Shown here in pieces: positions 29,197-38,100 of a DNA stretch of 64,000 nt (position 1 is its first letter; every line of letters begins with the position of its first letter). This DNA comes from Stenotrophomonas sp. ESTM1D_MKCIP4_1 (GTDB lineage Bacteria > Pseudomonadota > Gammaproteobacteria > Xanthomonadales > Xanthomonadaceae). Below the pieces are notes generated by a model. The model made no database searches. It was given only the letters and a program-made list of their open reading frames with translations, and was not told the DNA's origin. The position numbers were made by a program, and so were the translations under genes. The DNA lies in the NCBI RefSeq assembly GCF_003086895.1, contig NZ_CP026004.1, positions 746,084-810,083 on the forward strand, written 5' to 3'.

Positions 29197-29550
29197 TTAT
29201 TCCTTGAACATCAAAAACGCGGCCAGCACGATCAGCCCGAACGCCGCGTAGTGGTTCCACTTCAGCGGCTGGCCGAGATAGGACGCGGAAAACACCGCGA
29301 ACACCACCAGGGTGATGACTTCCTGCATACCCTTCAGCTGCGGCGCCGAATACACCGCGCTGCCCAGGCGGTTGCCCGGCACCTGCAGGCAGTACTCGAA
29401 GAACGCGATGCCCCAGCTGACCATGATGACCATCATCAACGGCGCGCTCTTGTACTTCAGGTGGCCGTACCAGGCGAAGGTCATGAAGATGTTGCTGCCG
29501 AGCAGCAGCAACACGGGGTACAGGTAAGCGGCGAACGACGTGCCGGGCAT
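29197..29550 (-). CDS. DUF486 family small membrane protein
   Basis: A 117-residue integral membrane protein with four hydrophobic segments (AYLYPVLLLLGSNIFMTFAWY, APLMMVIMVSWGIAFFEYCL, EVITLVVFAVFSASYL and HYAAFGLIVLAAFLMF). The pattern, including TFAWYGHLKYK, is that of DUF486, which is related to small multidrug/EamA-type transporters. The start at 29550 fits the family length; the ATG at 29583 adds 11 residues. The function is unknown. Confidence 0.85.
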   Translation of the reverse strand: MPGTSFAAYLYPVLLLLGSNIFMTFAWYGHLKYKSAPLMMVIMVSWGIAFFEYCLQVPGNRLGSAVYSAPQLKGMQEVITLVVFAVFSASYLGQPLKWNHYAAFGLIVLAAFLMFKE

Positions 29551-29618
29551 CCGGGCGATCTCATCGGGTGGGGCGCGCAGCATACCGCCGGCCCCACCCG
29601 TTGCGTGTCATGGCCGCG

Positions 29619-32135
29619 TCAGGCCTCGCGCAGGGCCAGCGCCGGCGGGGTATGCAGGATCGCCCGCGTACCCCACCAGCCGGCCAGCAGGCTCAGGCCG
29701 ATGCCCACCACGCCACCCAGCAGCAGGCCCGGCCAGGGCGGCAGCAGCGGCAGTTCAAACACCTTCTGCGATACCGCCACGCCGATGCCGGCGGCAGCGC
29801 CCACCGCCAGCAGCGCGGCCAGCGCACCCAATGCGCCGAACTCCACCAGTACCGCACCGCGCAGCTGGCGCCGGGTCGCGCCCAGCGTACGCAGTACCGC
29901 GCTGTCGTAGCGGCGCTCGCCGGCCGTGGCCTGCAGGGCGGCCAGCAGCACCAGCACGCCGGCCAGCAGGCTGAACACCATCACCAGCTGCACCGCCTGC
30001 GCAACGCGGTTCATCACCTCGCGCACCTGCGAAATCACTGCATCCACATCCAGCAGCGACAGGTTGGGCTGCTCGCGCACCAGCGCACCCAGGCCCGCCG
30101 CCTTGCCCGCCGGCAGGTGGAAGGCCGACAGCAGGTTGTGCGGCGTATCGCCCACCGCATTGGGGTTGAGCAACACGAAGAAGTTCGGGCGGAAGGTGTT
30201 CCAGTCCGCCTTGCGCACGCTGGTGACGGTGAACTCACGTTCCTGCTCGCCCACGGCAATGGTGATGCGGTCGCCCAGGTGCGCGCCGTAGCGCCTGGCC
30301 CAGCCGATCTCCACCGAGGCTTCCGGTGCGGTGCTGTCGGCTTTCCAGAAGGTACCGTTGACCAGGGTGTTGGCCGGCGGGAAGGTGCTGCGCCAGCTGA
30401 AGTTCAACGGCCGGTTCTCGTCATCATCGTCGCGCTGGCCCTCGCCCTGTGCGGGTTGGCCGTTCTGTTCCGGCGCGCGGTCCACGCGCAGCGGGGGCTT
30501 GCCGTTGATCGCGATCAGGCGGCCGGTGGCCATCGGTTCAACGCTGGCATCGGCCGCACCCAGCCCCTGCAGCGCTGCCAGCACACCATCGCGCTGCTCG
30601 GGTTGGATGTTGATCAGGAAGTAGTTGGGGGTGTTCTCCGGCAGGCGTTCGCGCCACTGCTGCAGCAGTCCCGGGCCGGTCACGGCCAGCAGCAGCAGCG
30701 CGCACAGCGACAGCGACAGCCCCACCAGCTGCATCACCGCCAGCATGCGGCGCCGGGTCAGTGCGGCCAGGCCCAGCCGCCAGTTGCCATGCAGGCGGTG
30801 CTGCAGGCCGCGCAGCAGCTGCAGCAGCACGAAGCCGACCACACCGGCGGCCACGGCCAGCGCGGCCAGGCCACCCAGCACCCACAGCGCCAGCTTCAGA
30901 TCACCGGTCACCTGCACCGCCAGCACCAGGCTGGCACCCAGCGCGGCCACATAGGCCAGCAGCGACGCCGGGGGCAGGGCAGCGAAGGAGCGGTTGAGCA
31001 CGCGCATCGGTGGCACCCCGCGCAGGCGCAGCAGCGGGGGCAGGCCGAAGCCGAACAACAGCAGCAGGCCGATGCCCGCACCGGTCAGGGCCGGGGTCGC
31101 CTCGGGCAGCGGCAGGCGCTGCGGCACCAGGCTGCCCAGCACCTGCACCAGACCTTCCTGTGCGGCCATGCCCAGGCCGATGCCGAGCACGCAGGCCGGC
31201 ACCGCCAGCATCAGCAGCTGCAGCGCCAGGCCTGCCAGGATGTCGCGCTGGCGTGCGCCCAGGCAGCGCAGGATCGCCACCTGGTCGATGCGGCGCAGGG
31301 CGAAACGGTTGGCTGCCAGCGCGGTGGCCACGCCGGCCAGCAGCACGGCCAGCAGCGCACTCAGGCCGAGGAAGCGGCCGGCCAGATCGAACGCCTGCCG
31401 CACGCCGCGCTGGGTGTCATCCACGCTCAGCAGACGCATGCCCTTCGCCTGGGGCAGCAGCCACTGCCGGTAGGCAGCCACCTGGTCCGGCGCGCCGGCC
31501 ACCATCAGCCGGTAATTGATGCGGCTGCCGGGCCCCAGCAGGCCGGTGCCGTCCACGTCGGCGCGGTTCACCAGCAGGGTGGGAGACAGCGTCAGCAGGT
31601 CGCCGCCGGTATCAGGCTCGGCTTCGATGATGCCGGCCACGCGCAGCGCGCCTGCCCCGAACTCCAGCGCATCGCCGACCTTCAACCCCAGTGCCTGCAG
31701 CAAGCGCGGGTCGGCGTAGGTCTGGCCCTGCGGCGGCATGCCCGCGTCGGCAATCAGCGCGCCGCCCGGCGTGGCCCGCACCCGCAGCGTGCCGCGCAGC
31801 GGGTAGCCGGCCTGCACGGCCTTGATGCTGGCCATCTGGCTGGCGTCGCCATTGAACAGGACGCTGCCGAAGCCGGCGATGCGCGTGTGGGCCAGGCCGC
31901 GCCGTTGTGCTTCCTCGGCGAAGGCCGCGGGCGGATCGCTGCGGCCGGCCACACCGAGGTCGCCGCCCAGCATCTCGGCGGCGCTGCCGGTCAATGCCAG
32001 ATTCACCCGGTTCACCAGCGTGCCGACCGCGGTCATCACCGCCACGCCCAGCACCAGCGCGGCGAACACGGTCAGCAGGTCGCCGGCCAGGGCTTCGCGG
32101 CGCAGTGCGCGCCAGGCGTGCCGCAGCAGGTTCAT
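29619..32135 (-). CDS. ABC transporter permease, FtsX/YbbP-like
   Basis: An 838-residue permease with two FtsX-type domains. One membrane helix lies near the N-terminus, a large periplasmic part follows, then clusters of helices around residues 245-480 and again at the C-terminus (VQLVMVFSLLAGVLVLLAAL onward). The periplasmic loop holds an acidic run QRDDDDENRP. The gene overlaps the ATPase gene by 4 bp. The trio ATPase, permease and divergent tesA is the E. coli ybbA-ybbP-tesA arrangement. The substrate is unknown; FtsX-type permeases generally move or release envelope components and do not act as classical importers. Confidence 0.92.
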   Translation of the reverse strand: MNLLRHAWRALRREALAGDLLTVFAALVLGVAVMTAVGTLVNRVNLALTGSAAEMLGGDLGVAGRSDPPAAFAEEAQRRGLAHTRIAGFGSVLFNGDASQMASIKAVQAGYPLRGTLRVRATPGGALIADAGMPPQGQTYADPRLLQALGLKVGDALEFGAGALRVAGIIEAEPDTGGDLLTLSPTLLVNRADVDGTGLLGPGSRINYRLMVAGAPDQVAAYRQWLLPQAKGMRLLSVDDTQRGVRQAFDLAGRFLGLSALLAVLLAGVATALAANRFALRRIDQVAILRCLGARQRDILAGLALQLLMLAVPACVLGIGLGMAAQEGLVQVLGSLVPQRLPLPEATPALTGAGIGLLLLFGFGLPPLLRLRGVPPMRVLNRSFAALPPASLLAYVAALGASLVLAVQVTGDLKLALWVLGGLAALAVAAGVVGFVLLQLLRGLQHRLHGNWRLGLAALTRRRMLAVMQLVGLSLSLCALLLLAVTGPGLLQQWRERLPENTPNYFLINIQPEQRDGVLAALQGLGAADASVEPMATGRLIAINGKPPLRVDRAPEQNGQPAQGEGQRDDDDENRPLNFSWRSTFPPANTLVNGTFWKADSTAPEASVEIGWARRYGAHLGDRITIAVGEQEREFTVTSVRKADWNTFRPNFFVLLNPNAVGDTPHNLLSAFHLPAGKAAGLGALVREQPNLSLLDVDAVISQVREVMNRVAQAVQLVMVFSLLAGVLVLLAALQATAGERRYDSAVLRTLGATRRQLRGAVLVEFGALGALAALLAVGAAAGIGVAVSQKVFELPLLPPWPGLLLGGVVGIGLSLLAGWWGTRAILHTPPALALREA

Positions 32136-32881
32136 GCCTGCGCCCCGTACTCGACGGCCTGCAGGCGGCCGTTGTCGATGCGGTGGATGTACTGGCAGCG
32201 CTGGGCCAGGCGCAGATCGTGGGTGACCAGCACCAGGGTGGTCCCGCTGCCGGCATTGAGCTCGAACAGCAGGTCGCTGATGTGCTGGCCGGTGGCCTGG
32301 TCCAGTGAACCGGTGGGTTCATCGGCAAACAGGATGCGGGGGCGGGTGACGAAGGCGCGGGCCAGCGCCACGCGCTGCTGCTCGCCGCCGGACAGCTGCC
32401 GCGGGTAGTGGCGGGCGCGATGGGACAGGCCGACCTGGGCCAGTACCTCATCGACACGCGCGCGATCCTCGCGGCCGGCCAGTTCCAGCGGCAGCGCGAC
32501 GTTTTCCGCCGCCGTCAGCGCCGGCAGCAGGTGGAAGCTCTGGAACACGAAGCCGACCTCGCGTGCACGCAGCTGCGCGCGCGCCTCCTCGTCCAGCGTG
32601 CCCAGCGCCTGCCCGGCCAGGGTGATGCCACCACGGCTGGGAAGGTCCAGCCCGGCCAGCAGGCCGAGCAGGGTGGTCTTGCCGGAACCGGAGGCCCCGA
32701 CAATCGCCACGCTGGTGCCTTCATGGACGGTGAGGGTGATGTTGTCCAGTATGTGGACTTCACCCTCCGGGCCATGCACGGATTTGCCGACCTGGTCGAC
32801 GGCGATGGCGACGGGCGCGCTGCGGGGGGACAGGCTGTCGATGAGGAGACTCCAATGCGTATGACGGGATGGAGCCGGCAA
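32132..32881 (-). CDS. ABC transporter ATP-binding protein, LolD/YbbA-like
   Basis: A 249-residue ATPase with Walker A GASGSGKTTLL, signature LSGGEQQRVALARA, Walker B RILFADEP and the switch His in VLVTHD. The family core begins around VAIAVDQVGKSVHG. The only standard start in frame before the core is the ATG at 32881, which lies inside the 5' end of the divergent tesA gene and overlaps it by 27 bp. A shorter protein from a non-standard start cannot be ruled out. Confidence 0.9.
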   Translation of the reverse strand: MPAPSRHTHWSLLIDSLSPRSAPVAIAVDQVGKSVHGPEGEVHILDNITLTVHEGTSVAIVGASGSGKTTLLGLLAGLDLPSRGGITLAGQALGTLDEEARAQLRAREVGFVFQSFHLLPALTAAENVALPLELAGREDRARVDEVLAQVGLSHRARHYPRQLSGGEQQRVALARAFVTRPRILFADEPTGSLDQATGQHISDLLFELNAGSGTTLVLVTHDLRLAQRCQYIHRIDNGRLQAVEYGAQA

Positions 32882-33499
32882 GCCGGCACGATGATGGTGC
32901 TGCTGCTAGGGTTGCTGCTGTACTCCGGCCTGGCGTGTGCCAAAGGTCCGGCCGGCACGGTGCTGGTGCTCGGCGACAGCCTCAGTGCTGCCCACAATAT
33001 CCCGGCCGACGCAGGCTGGGTCAGCCTGCTGGACAAGCGGGTCAGGCAGCAGTCGAAAACCCCGCCGCGCATCGTCAACGCCAGCATGAGCGGGGAAACC
33101 ACCGCCGGCGCGCTGACCCGCCTGCCGGGCCTGCTGGCCAGGGAAAAGCCGACCGTGGTGGTCATTGCCCTGGGCGGCAACGATGCCCTGCGCGGGCTGA
33201 CCCCTGCACAGGTGCGGGGCAACCTGGAAAAGATGCTGCTGGCCAGCCGCGCGGCCGGGGCCAAGGTGCTGCTGCTGGGGATCGACGTGCCGCCCAACTA
33301 CGGGCCGGCCTACCGCCAGCGCCTGGCCGCTGCCTACCGCGCGCTGGCCGACCAGTACAAGGTGCCGCTGCTGCCGTTCCTGCTGGAGGGCGTGGCCCTG
33401 CAGCCGGGGCTGATGCAGGCCGACGGGCTGCACCCCACTGCACAGGCCCAGCCCAGGGTACTGGACAACGTATGGCCACTGCTGAAACCCCTGCTCTGA
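32855..33499 (+). CDS. tesA: Multifunctional lysophospholipase/thioesterase, GDSL family
   Basis: A 214-residue periplasmic SGNH hydrolase. The signal peptide ends near YSGLACA. Block I is VLVLGDSLSAAHNI with the nucleophile Ser, block III ALGGNDALRG, and block V DGLHPTAQA with the catalytic His. Members cleave acyl esters and thioesters. The ATG at 32855 has GAGGAG upstream. It is divergent from the YbbA/YbbP-like ABC genes, as in E. coli. Confidence 0.93.
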   Translation: MRMTGWSRQAGTMMVLLLGLLLYSGLACAKGPAGTVLVLGDSLSAAHNIPADAGWVSLLDKRVRQQSKTPPRIVNASMSGETTAGALTRLPGLLAREKPTVVVIALGGNDALRGLTPAQVRGNLEKMLLASRAAGAKVLLLGIDVPPNYGPAYRQRLAAAYRALADQYKVPLLPFLLEGVALQPGLMQADGLHPTAQAQPRVLDNVWPLLKPLL

Positions 33500-33586
33500 A
33501 TCTTTTTTCAGCGTCTTGACGGAACTTCACATCGCGTCCACCGTCGATCGGGCATGTTTCACAAAGCTGAAGACAGAGGTACTCAC

Positions 33587-34300
33587 ATGCGTCAGACGAA
33601 GGAGACTTCCGGCTTGGTGCTGGTGGTCGAGGACAACCGCAACATCTCCGAGATGATCGGCGAATACCTGGAAGGCCGTGGCTTCGAGGTGGACTATGCG
33701 CAGGATGGCCTGGACGGCTACCGTCTGGCGGCTGAAAACAGCTACGACGTGGTCGTGCTGGACCTGATGCTGCCGCGCCTGGATGGCATTGAAGTGTGCC
33801 GCCGCCTGCGCAACGACGCCCGCAAGTCGACCCCGGTGCTGATGCTGACCGCGCGCGACACGCTGGATGACAAGCTCACCGGCCTGGGTTTCGGTGCCGA
33901 TGATTACCTGACCAAGCCGTTCGCCATCCAGGAACTGGAAGCCCGCCTGCGCGCGCTGATCCGCCGCGAACGTCGCCAGGTGGGTTCGGAAGTGCTCAAG
34001 GTCGCCGACCTCGTGCTCGATCCGGTCAGCATGCGCGCTACCCGCGCCGGTACCGAACTGCAGCTCTCGCCGATCGGTCTGCGCCTGCTGACCATCCTGA
34101 TGCGGGAATCGCCGCGTGTCGTAACCCGCCAGGAAATCGAGCGCGAGATCTGGGGCAACGGCCTGCCCGACTCGGATACCCTGCGCAGCCACCTGTACAA
34201 CCTGCGCAAGATCATCGACAAGCCGTTCGACCGTCCGCTGCTGCATACCGTGCAGAGCGCCGGTTACCGCATCGCCGACATCGCCCAGCCGATGGCCTGA
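33587..34300 (+). CDS. OmpR-family response regulator
   Basis: A 237-residue two-domain regulator. In the receiver, Asp59 is in VVVLDLMLPRLDG, and the conserved Lys in DYLTKPFAIQELEAR. The winged-helix DNA-binding domain occupies about 130-230 (LSPIGLRLLTILMRE, DSDTLRSHLYNLRKIIDKPF, HTVQSAGYRI). I chose the ATG at 33587, with AGAGGT 6 nt upstream, over the one at 33554. The kinase gene follows 150 bp later on the same strand. The pair resembles ColRS-type envelope-stress systems of xanthomonads, but I am not certain of that name. Confidence 0.93.
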   Translation: MRQTKETSGLVLVVEDNRNISEMIGEYLEGRGFEVDYAQDGLDGYRLAAENSYDVVVLDLMLPRLDGIEVCRRLRNDARKSTPVLMLTARDTLDDKLTGLGFGADDYLTKPFAIQELEARLRALIRRERRQVGSEVLKVADLVLDPVSMRATRAGTELQLSPIGLRLLTILMRESPRVVTRQEIEREIWGNGLPDSDTLRSHLYNLRKIIDKPFDRPLLHTVQSAGYRIADIAQPMA

Positions 34301-34418
34301 GCCATGCCGGTTCAGGAACAGGCCCGCCCCGGCTCCGGCCGGGTCGCGGGGCAGGGGACGGGCCGCGGGCCGTGCCGGCGGTCACCGTCCGTGCACGACG
34401 ACGGCGCGGCGCGCTGCC

Positions 34419-34424
34419 TATAAT
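34419..34424 (+). promoter_or_regulatory. Candidate -10 box of the sensor kinase gene
   Basis: A perfect TATAAT lies 27 bp before the kinase ATG in otherwise GC-rich DNA. The -35 position (CGACGA, 17-bp spacer) is poor. It suggests that the kinase can be transcribed apart from the response regulator. Confidence 0.5.
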
Positions 34425-34450
34425 CGCAGCGCTTCGACCGGGACCCCGCA

Positions 34451-35722
34451 ATGCCGCACGGCCTGCCGCGCAAGATCCGTATCGCTTTCATCCTGCAGGC
34501 AGTGCTGGCCAGCGTGGGCATCCTGCTCGGCGCCTGGCTGGTGTCGCTGGTGATCAAGCACAGCCTGGTGGGCGCTGCCCTGCGCGAAGAGGCCGCCTAC
34601 TACTGGACGCTGCACGAGGCCTCGCCCACGCAGCCGCCGCCCAACACCCAGAACATCCGCGGTTACCTGCTTGAGCGTGGGCGCTCGAGCCTGTCGCTGC
34701 CGGCCAATCTGCGCAACCTCGAACCCGGTTTCCATGAGCTGCCTGGCGATGACCAGCTGGTGCTGGTCGATGCCCGGGCCGAAGGCCGCCTGTACCTGGT
34801 GTTCCTGCGCTCACGTGCGGAAATGCTGGCGTTCTGGTTCGGCATCGTACCGGTGCTGCTGACCCTGCTGGCTGTGTATGGCGCCAGCTGGGTGACCTAC
34901 CGGGCCTCCAAGCGCCTGGTGTCGCCGGTGAACTGGCTGGCGCGGCGGGTGTCGCGCTGGGATCCGGGCCACCCCGAGGCCGCCGACCTTGAACCGGACA
35001 AGCTGCCGGCGGACATGCAGGGCGAGACCCGCCAGCTGGCGGCTGCGCTGCACTCACTGGCCAACCGGGTGACCGACCACGTGGCCCGCGAGCGTAATTT
35101 CACCCGCGATGCCAGCCACGAACTGCGCACGCCGCTGACCGTGATCCGCGTGGCCAGTGACATGGCACTGGGCGATGACAGCCTGGAGCCGCGCCTGCGC
35201 CGCAGCCTGCAGCGCATCCAGCGTGCCGGGCGGGACATGGAGGCGGTGATCGATGCCTTCCTGATTCTGGCCCGTGAGGCCGACATCGAACCGCAGATCG
35301 AACTGTTCGATGTCAACGACATCGTCCGCTACGAGGTGGACAACGCCAACGAACTGCTGGCCAACCGGCCGGTGGCGGTGCACCTGCACAGCGCGGGCCC
35401 GGTGCAGCTGCATGCGCCGCCGAGGGTGCTGCAGGTGGTGGTCAGCAATCTGGTGCGCAACGCCTGCAACTACACCGATGAAGGCCGCATCGACGTGCAG
35501 GTGACCGCTGACCGTGTCGTGGTGCGTGACACCGGCATCGGCATGTCGGCCGAGGCGTTGGCGCGTGCCTTCGAGCCGTTCTACCGCGCCGAGCCGGACC
35601 GTCCGCAGGGCACCGGCCTGGGCCTGTCGATCGTGCGCCGGCTGTGCGACCGCTTCGGCTGGAAGGTCAGCCTCGCCAGCGAGCCCGGCAAGGGCACCGA
35701 AGCGACGGTCATCTTCCGCTGA
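34451..35722 (+). CDS. Sensor histidine kinase, cognate of the OmpR-type regulator
   Basis: A 423-residue inner-membrane kinase. TM1 is at about 10-32, a periplasmic sensor of about 90 residues follows, and TM2 is near 122-145 (FWFGIVPVLLTLLAVYGASW). A HAMP-like linker precedes the H-box, with His223 in FTRDASHELRTPLTVIR. The ATP domain shows NLVRNACNYT (N), DTGIGMSAEA (G1), FEPFYRAE (F) and GTGLGLSIVRRLCDRF (G2). All catalytic motifs are intact. The signal is unknown. Confidence 0.94.
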   Translation: MPHGLPRKIRIAFILQAVLASVGILLGAWLVSLVIKHSLVGAALREEAAYYWTLHEASPTQPPPNTQNIRGYLLERGRSSLSLPANLRNLEPGFHELPGDDQLVLVDARAEGRLYLVFLRSRAEMLAFWFGIVPVLLTLLAVYGASWVTYRASKRLVSPVNWLARRVSRWDPGHPEAADLEPDKLPADMQGETRQLAAALHSLANRVTDHVARERNFTRDASHELRTPLTVIRVASDMALGDDSLEPRLRRSLQRIQRAGRDMEAVIDAFLILAREADIEPQIELFDVNDIVRYEVDNANELLANRPVAVHLHSAGPVQLHAPPRVLQVVVSNLVRNACNYTDEGRIDVQVTADRVVVRDTGIGMSAEALARAFEPFYRAEPDRPQGTGLGLSIVRRLCDRFGWKVSLASEPGKGTEATVIFR

Positions 35723-35729
35723 CCCGGCC

Positions 35730-35833
35730 GGGGTCGGATCCCGTTGCGGTGGCCCGGGGTCGGATCCCGTTGCGACGCAACGGGCTCTGACCCCGCTCCA
35801 CTGCGGCGCATGCCAACCAAAGTTGGCATCTAC
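35730..35833. repeat. GGGGTCGGATCCCGTTGC repeats and a SMAG
   Basis: A half copy, GGGGTCGGATCCCGTTGC, at 35730-35747 is followed by a full hairpin at 35756-35794: GGGGTCGGATCCCGTTGC paired imperfectly with GCAACGGGCTCTGACCCC. A minus SMAG (TGCCAACCAAAGTTGGCA core) is at 35810-35833. The GGGGTCGGATCC hairpin is a second repeat family without the GTAG head; another copy is at 39479-39517. They separate the convergent kinase and GDSL genes. Confidence 0.85.
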
Positions 35834-35849
35834 CCATGCCGGTCAATCC

Positions 35850-36551
35850 TCAATCGCACGTCACCTTCGGCGCCACGGCCTTCGTCCAGATCGCATAGCC
35901 GGCGGGGGTCATGTGCAGCATGTCCTCGCGGAACAGCTTCGCATCCGGCTGGCCATCGGCGCCCAGCATCGGGGTGTAGATGTCGGTGTAGCCGGTGTTG
36001 GGAAGCTTGGCCAGCGCAGCCTTGATCAGCGCGTTGGCCTGGTTGATCGCCGGCAGCAGGTGTGCGCGCGACGGGCTGGGCTTGATCGACAGGTATTCCA
36101 CCTTGGTGTTCGGCAGGTCGCGGTGCACGCGCTGCACGAAGGCCACCACGTCATCGCGCACCTGGGTCGCGCTGCGGCCGCTGTTGAGGTCGTTGTCGCC
36201 GGCATAGAAGAACACCTTGCAGGGCGCATACGGCACCACGATCTGACCGGCGTACCAGGTGCTGTCGCGCACTTCCGAGCCGCCGAAGCCCCGGTTGAAC
36301 ACCGGCTGCCCCGGGAAATCCTGGGCCAGGCTCTCCCAGAAGCGGATCGAGGAGCTGCCGATGAACTCGATGCCACCGCGCGGCGGCGGGTTGCTCTGGT
36401 CGCCCTTGAGGAAGGTGGCCATGTCGCCTTCCCAGGCCACGTTGGACACCTGCTCGGGTACGCGCGGCGGGGCCGGCGGGCTCAACGCCTGGGCCAGCGG
36501 GGCCAGGGTCAGCAGGCCAAGCGACAGCAGACAGGTACGGGCGAGGGTCAT
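35850..36551 (-). CDS. Secreted SGNH/GDSL hydrolase
   Basis: A 233-residue exported hydrolase. The signal peptide ends near LTLAPLAQA. The nucleophile Ser is in GIEFIGSSSIRFWESL, the oxyanion Gly/Asn blocks are NRGFGGSEV and YAGDNDLNSG, and the Asp/His pair is in DMLHMTPAGYAIW. This is the branch similar to platelet-activating-factor acetylhydrolase-like esterases. The substrate is unknown. The ATG at 36551 gives the signal peptide. Confidence 0.88.
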   Translation of the reverse strand: MTLARTCLLSLGLLTLAPLAQALSPPAPPRVPEQVSNVAWEGDMATFLKGDQSNPPPRGGIEFIGSSSIRFWESLAQDFPGQPVFNRGFGGSEVRDSTWYAGQIVVPYAPCKVFFYAGDNDLNSGRSATQVRDDVVAFVQRVHRDLPNTKVEYLSIKPSPSRAHLLPAINQANALIKAALAKLPNTGYTDIYTPMLGADGQPDAKLFREDMLHMTPAGYAIWTKAVAPKVTCD

Positions 36552-36764
36552 CAGCGGCTCCAGCAAGGGCAGGGGACACCCATCATAGGAGTTCGCTGCG
36601 GTGCCGCGCTTGCCGGTGGCGGGTGGTTGGCCTGCCCGCGCGGGGTGCCGCTGCCGCCCTTGTGGCAAAATGGGGCCTGTCTGCCCATTCCTGTGCACCC
36701 ATGATTGACTGCCGTGCGTCTGAGCGGTCGCTGCGCCGCGCCCCTGTTGCTGGACCTTTCACCC

Positions 36765-37160
36765 GTGGCTGATCAGTTCGGCCACATGCCCCGCGGCCCG
36801 CGCCGCATCTTCCAGGCCGCCCGCTGGTCCTGGCAGGGCCTGCGCGCCGCCTGGCTGCACGAGTCCTCGTTCCGGCTGGAGGTCTACCTGCTGGTGGTGC
36901 TGGCCCCGCTGGCGCTGTGGCTGGGGCAGACCCCGGTCGAGCGCGCGCTGATGATCGGCTCGATGCTGCTGGTGCTGGCGATGGAACTGGCCAACTCGGC
37001 CATCGAAGCGGTGATCGAGCGCTACGGCGCCGAGATCCATGAGCTGGCCGGCCGCGCCAAGGACATGGGCTCGGCGGCAGTATTCGTGCTGATGATGAAC
37101 GTGCTGCTGTGCTGGGCGCTGGTCGTGGTGCCCCATCTGCTGGCCGGCGTTTACGCCTGA
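36765..37160 (+). CDS. dgkA: Diacylglycerol kinase
   Basis: A 131-residue inner-membrane enzyme that phosphorylates diacylglycerol to phosphatidic acid and recycles lipid from glycan/LPS synthesis. Seen: the amphipathic start RRIFQAARWSWQGLRAAWLH, catalytic ELANSAIEAVIERYG and EIHELAGRAKDMGSAAVFV, and three membrane helices. I favour the GTG at 36765 (MADQFGHMPRGPRRIF), which fits the family N-terminus; the ATG at 36786 also gives a complete core. Confidence 0.93.
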   Translation: MADQFGHMPRGPRRIFQAARWSWQGLRAAWLHESSFRLEVYLLVVLAPLALWLGQTPVERALMIGSMLLVLAMELANSAIEAVIERYGAEIHELAGRAKDMGSAAVFVLMMNVLLCWALVVVPHLLAGVYA

Positions 37161-37192
37161 ACCCCATTCCCCCACTGTCCTGAAGAGTTTCC

Positions 37193-37942
37193 ATGTCCTT
37201 TGAGTTCCTCGCCGACCCCAACGCCTGGGTGACCCTGTTCACGCTCAGTGCCCTGGAAATCGTGCTCGGCATCGACAACCTGGTGTTCATCTCCATCGCC
37301 GTCAGCAAGCTGCCGGAAGAGCGCCGTCCGTTCGCCCGCAAGCTCGGCATCGCCGTGGCGTGCATTACCCGCATCGCGTTGCTGGTGTCGCTGGCCTACC
37401 TGGCGCACATGGCCGCCAACCTGTTCACCGTGGCCGGCATGGGCATCTCCATCCGCGATCTGGTGCTGATCGTGGGCGGCCTGTTCCTGATCATCAAGGG
37501 CTACATGGAGATCAAGGAGCTGATCACCGGTGGCGAGGATGAAGACCCCAGCACCACCAAGGCATCGGCCGTGTTCGGCTACGTCATCGCGCAGATCGCG
37601 GTCATCGACATCGTGTTCTCGCTGGATTCGGTCATCACCGCGGTCGGCATTGCTGACCACATTCCGGTGATGGTTGCCGCCATCCTGCTGTCGGTGCTGG
37701 TGATGCTGCTGGCCGCCAACCCGCTGGGCCGCTTCATCGATGCCAACCCGACGGTGAAGATGCTGGCGCTGGCCTTCATCCTGCTCATCGGCGCGGTGCT
37801 GATCCTGGATGGCCTGGACGTGCACGTGCCCAAGCCCTACATCTACGCGGCGATGGGCTTCTCGGTGCTGGTGGAATGGCTGAACCTGCTGATGCGCCGC
37901 CGCGCACGCGAACACCAGGTGCCGGGCGCCGGCAACTGGTAA
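37193..37942 (+). CDS. TerC family integral membrane protein
   Basis: A 249-residue protein with seven or so helices. The conserved acidic membrane motifs are ALEIVLGIDNLVFISI (residues about 18-33) and DIVFSLDSVITAVGIADH. TerC-family proteins are linked to metal (manganese) export and tellurite tolerance; the YgjT/YkoY branch also to loading of secreted enzymes with metal. It begins 32 bp after dgkA and is probably cotranscribed. Confidence 0.9.
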   Translation: MSFEFLADPNAWVTLFTLSALEIVLGIDNLVFISIAVSKLPEERRPFARKLGIAVACITRIALLVSLAYLAHMAANLFTVAGMGISIRDLVLIVGGLFLIIKGYMEIKELITGGEDEDPSTTKASAVFGYVIAQIAVIDIVFSLDSVITAVGIADHIPVMVAAILLSVLVMLLAANPLGRFIDANPTVKMLALAFILLIGAVLILDGLDVHVPKPYIYAAMGFSVLVEWLNLLMRRRAREHQVPGAGNW

Positions 37943-37956
37943 ACGATCCACCCAGG

Positions 37957-37977
37957 ACCCCCGGCACTGCCGGGGGT
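37957..37977 (+). terminator. Terminator after the TerC gene
   Basis: The stem ACCCCCGGC/GCCGGGGGT with an ACT loop is followed by TCTGCGTC, 15 bp after the TerC stop. The stem is strong and the T-tract poor. Confidence 0.7.
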
Positions 37978-38100
37978 TCTGCGTCATGGGCCTCCACCTG
38001 TGAACCGGGGTCAACACTGTTTTCCCGCGGCGAGGCTTAATCGGCGGCGGCAAAGCGCGCAGGCTGTGCAGCTTCCCGTTTCCTCCCCTAGGAACCCTCC

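Noticed and set aside
29568..32408. 946-codon plus-strand frame over the ABC permease
   Set aside because: Gln/His-rich shadow; the minus strand carries an FtsX-type permease coupled to an ATPase.
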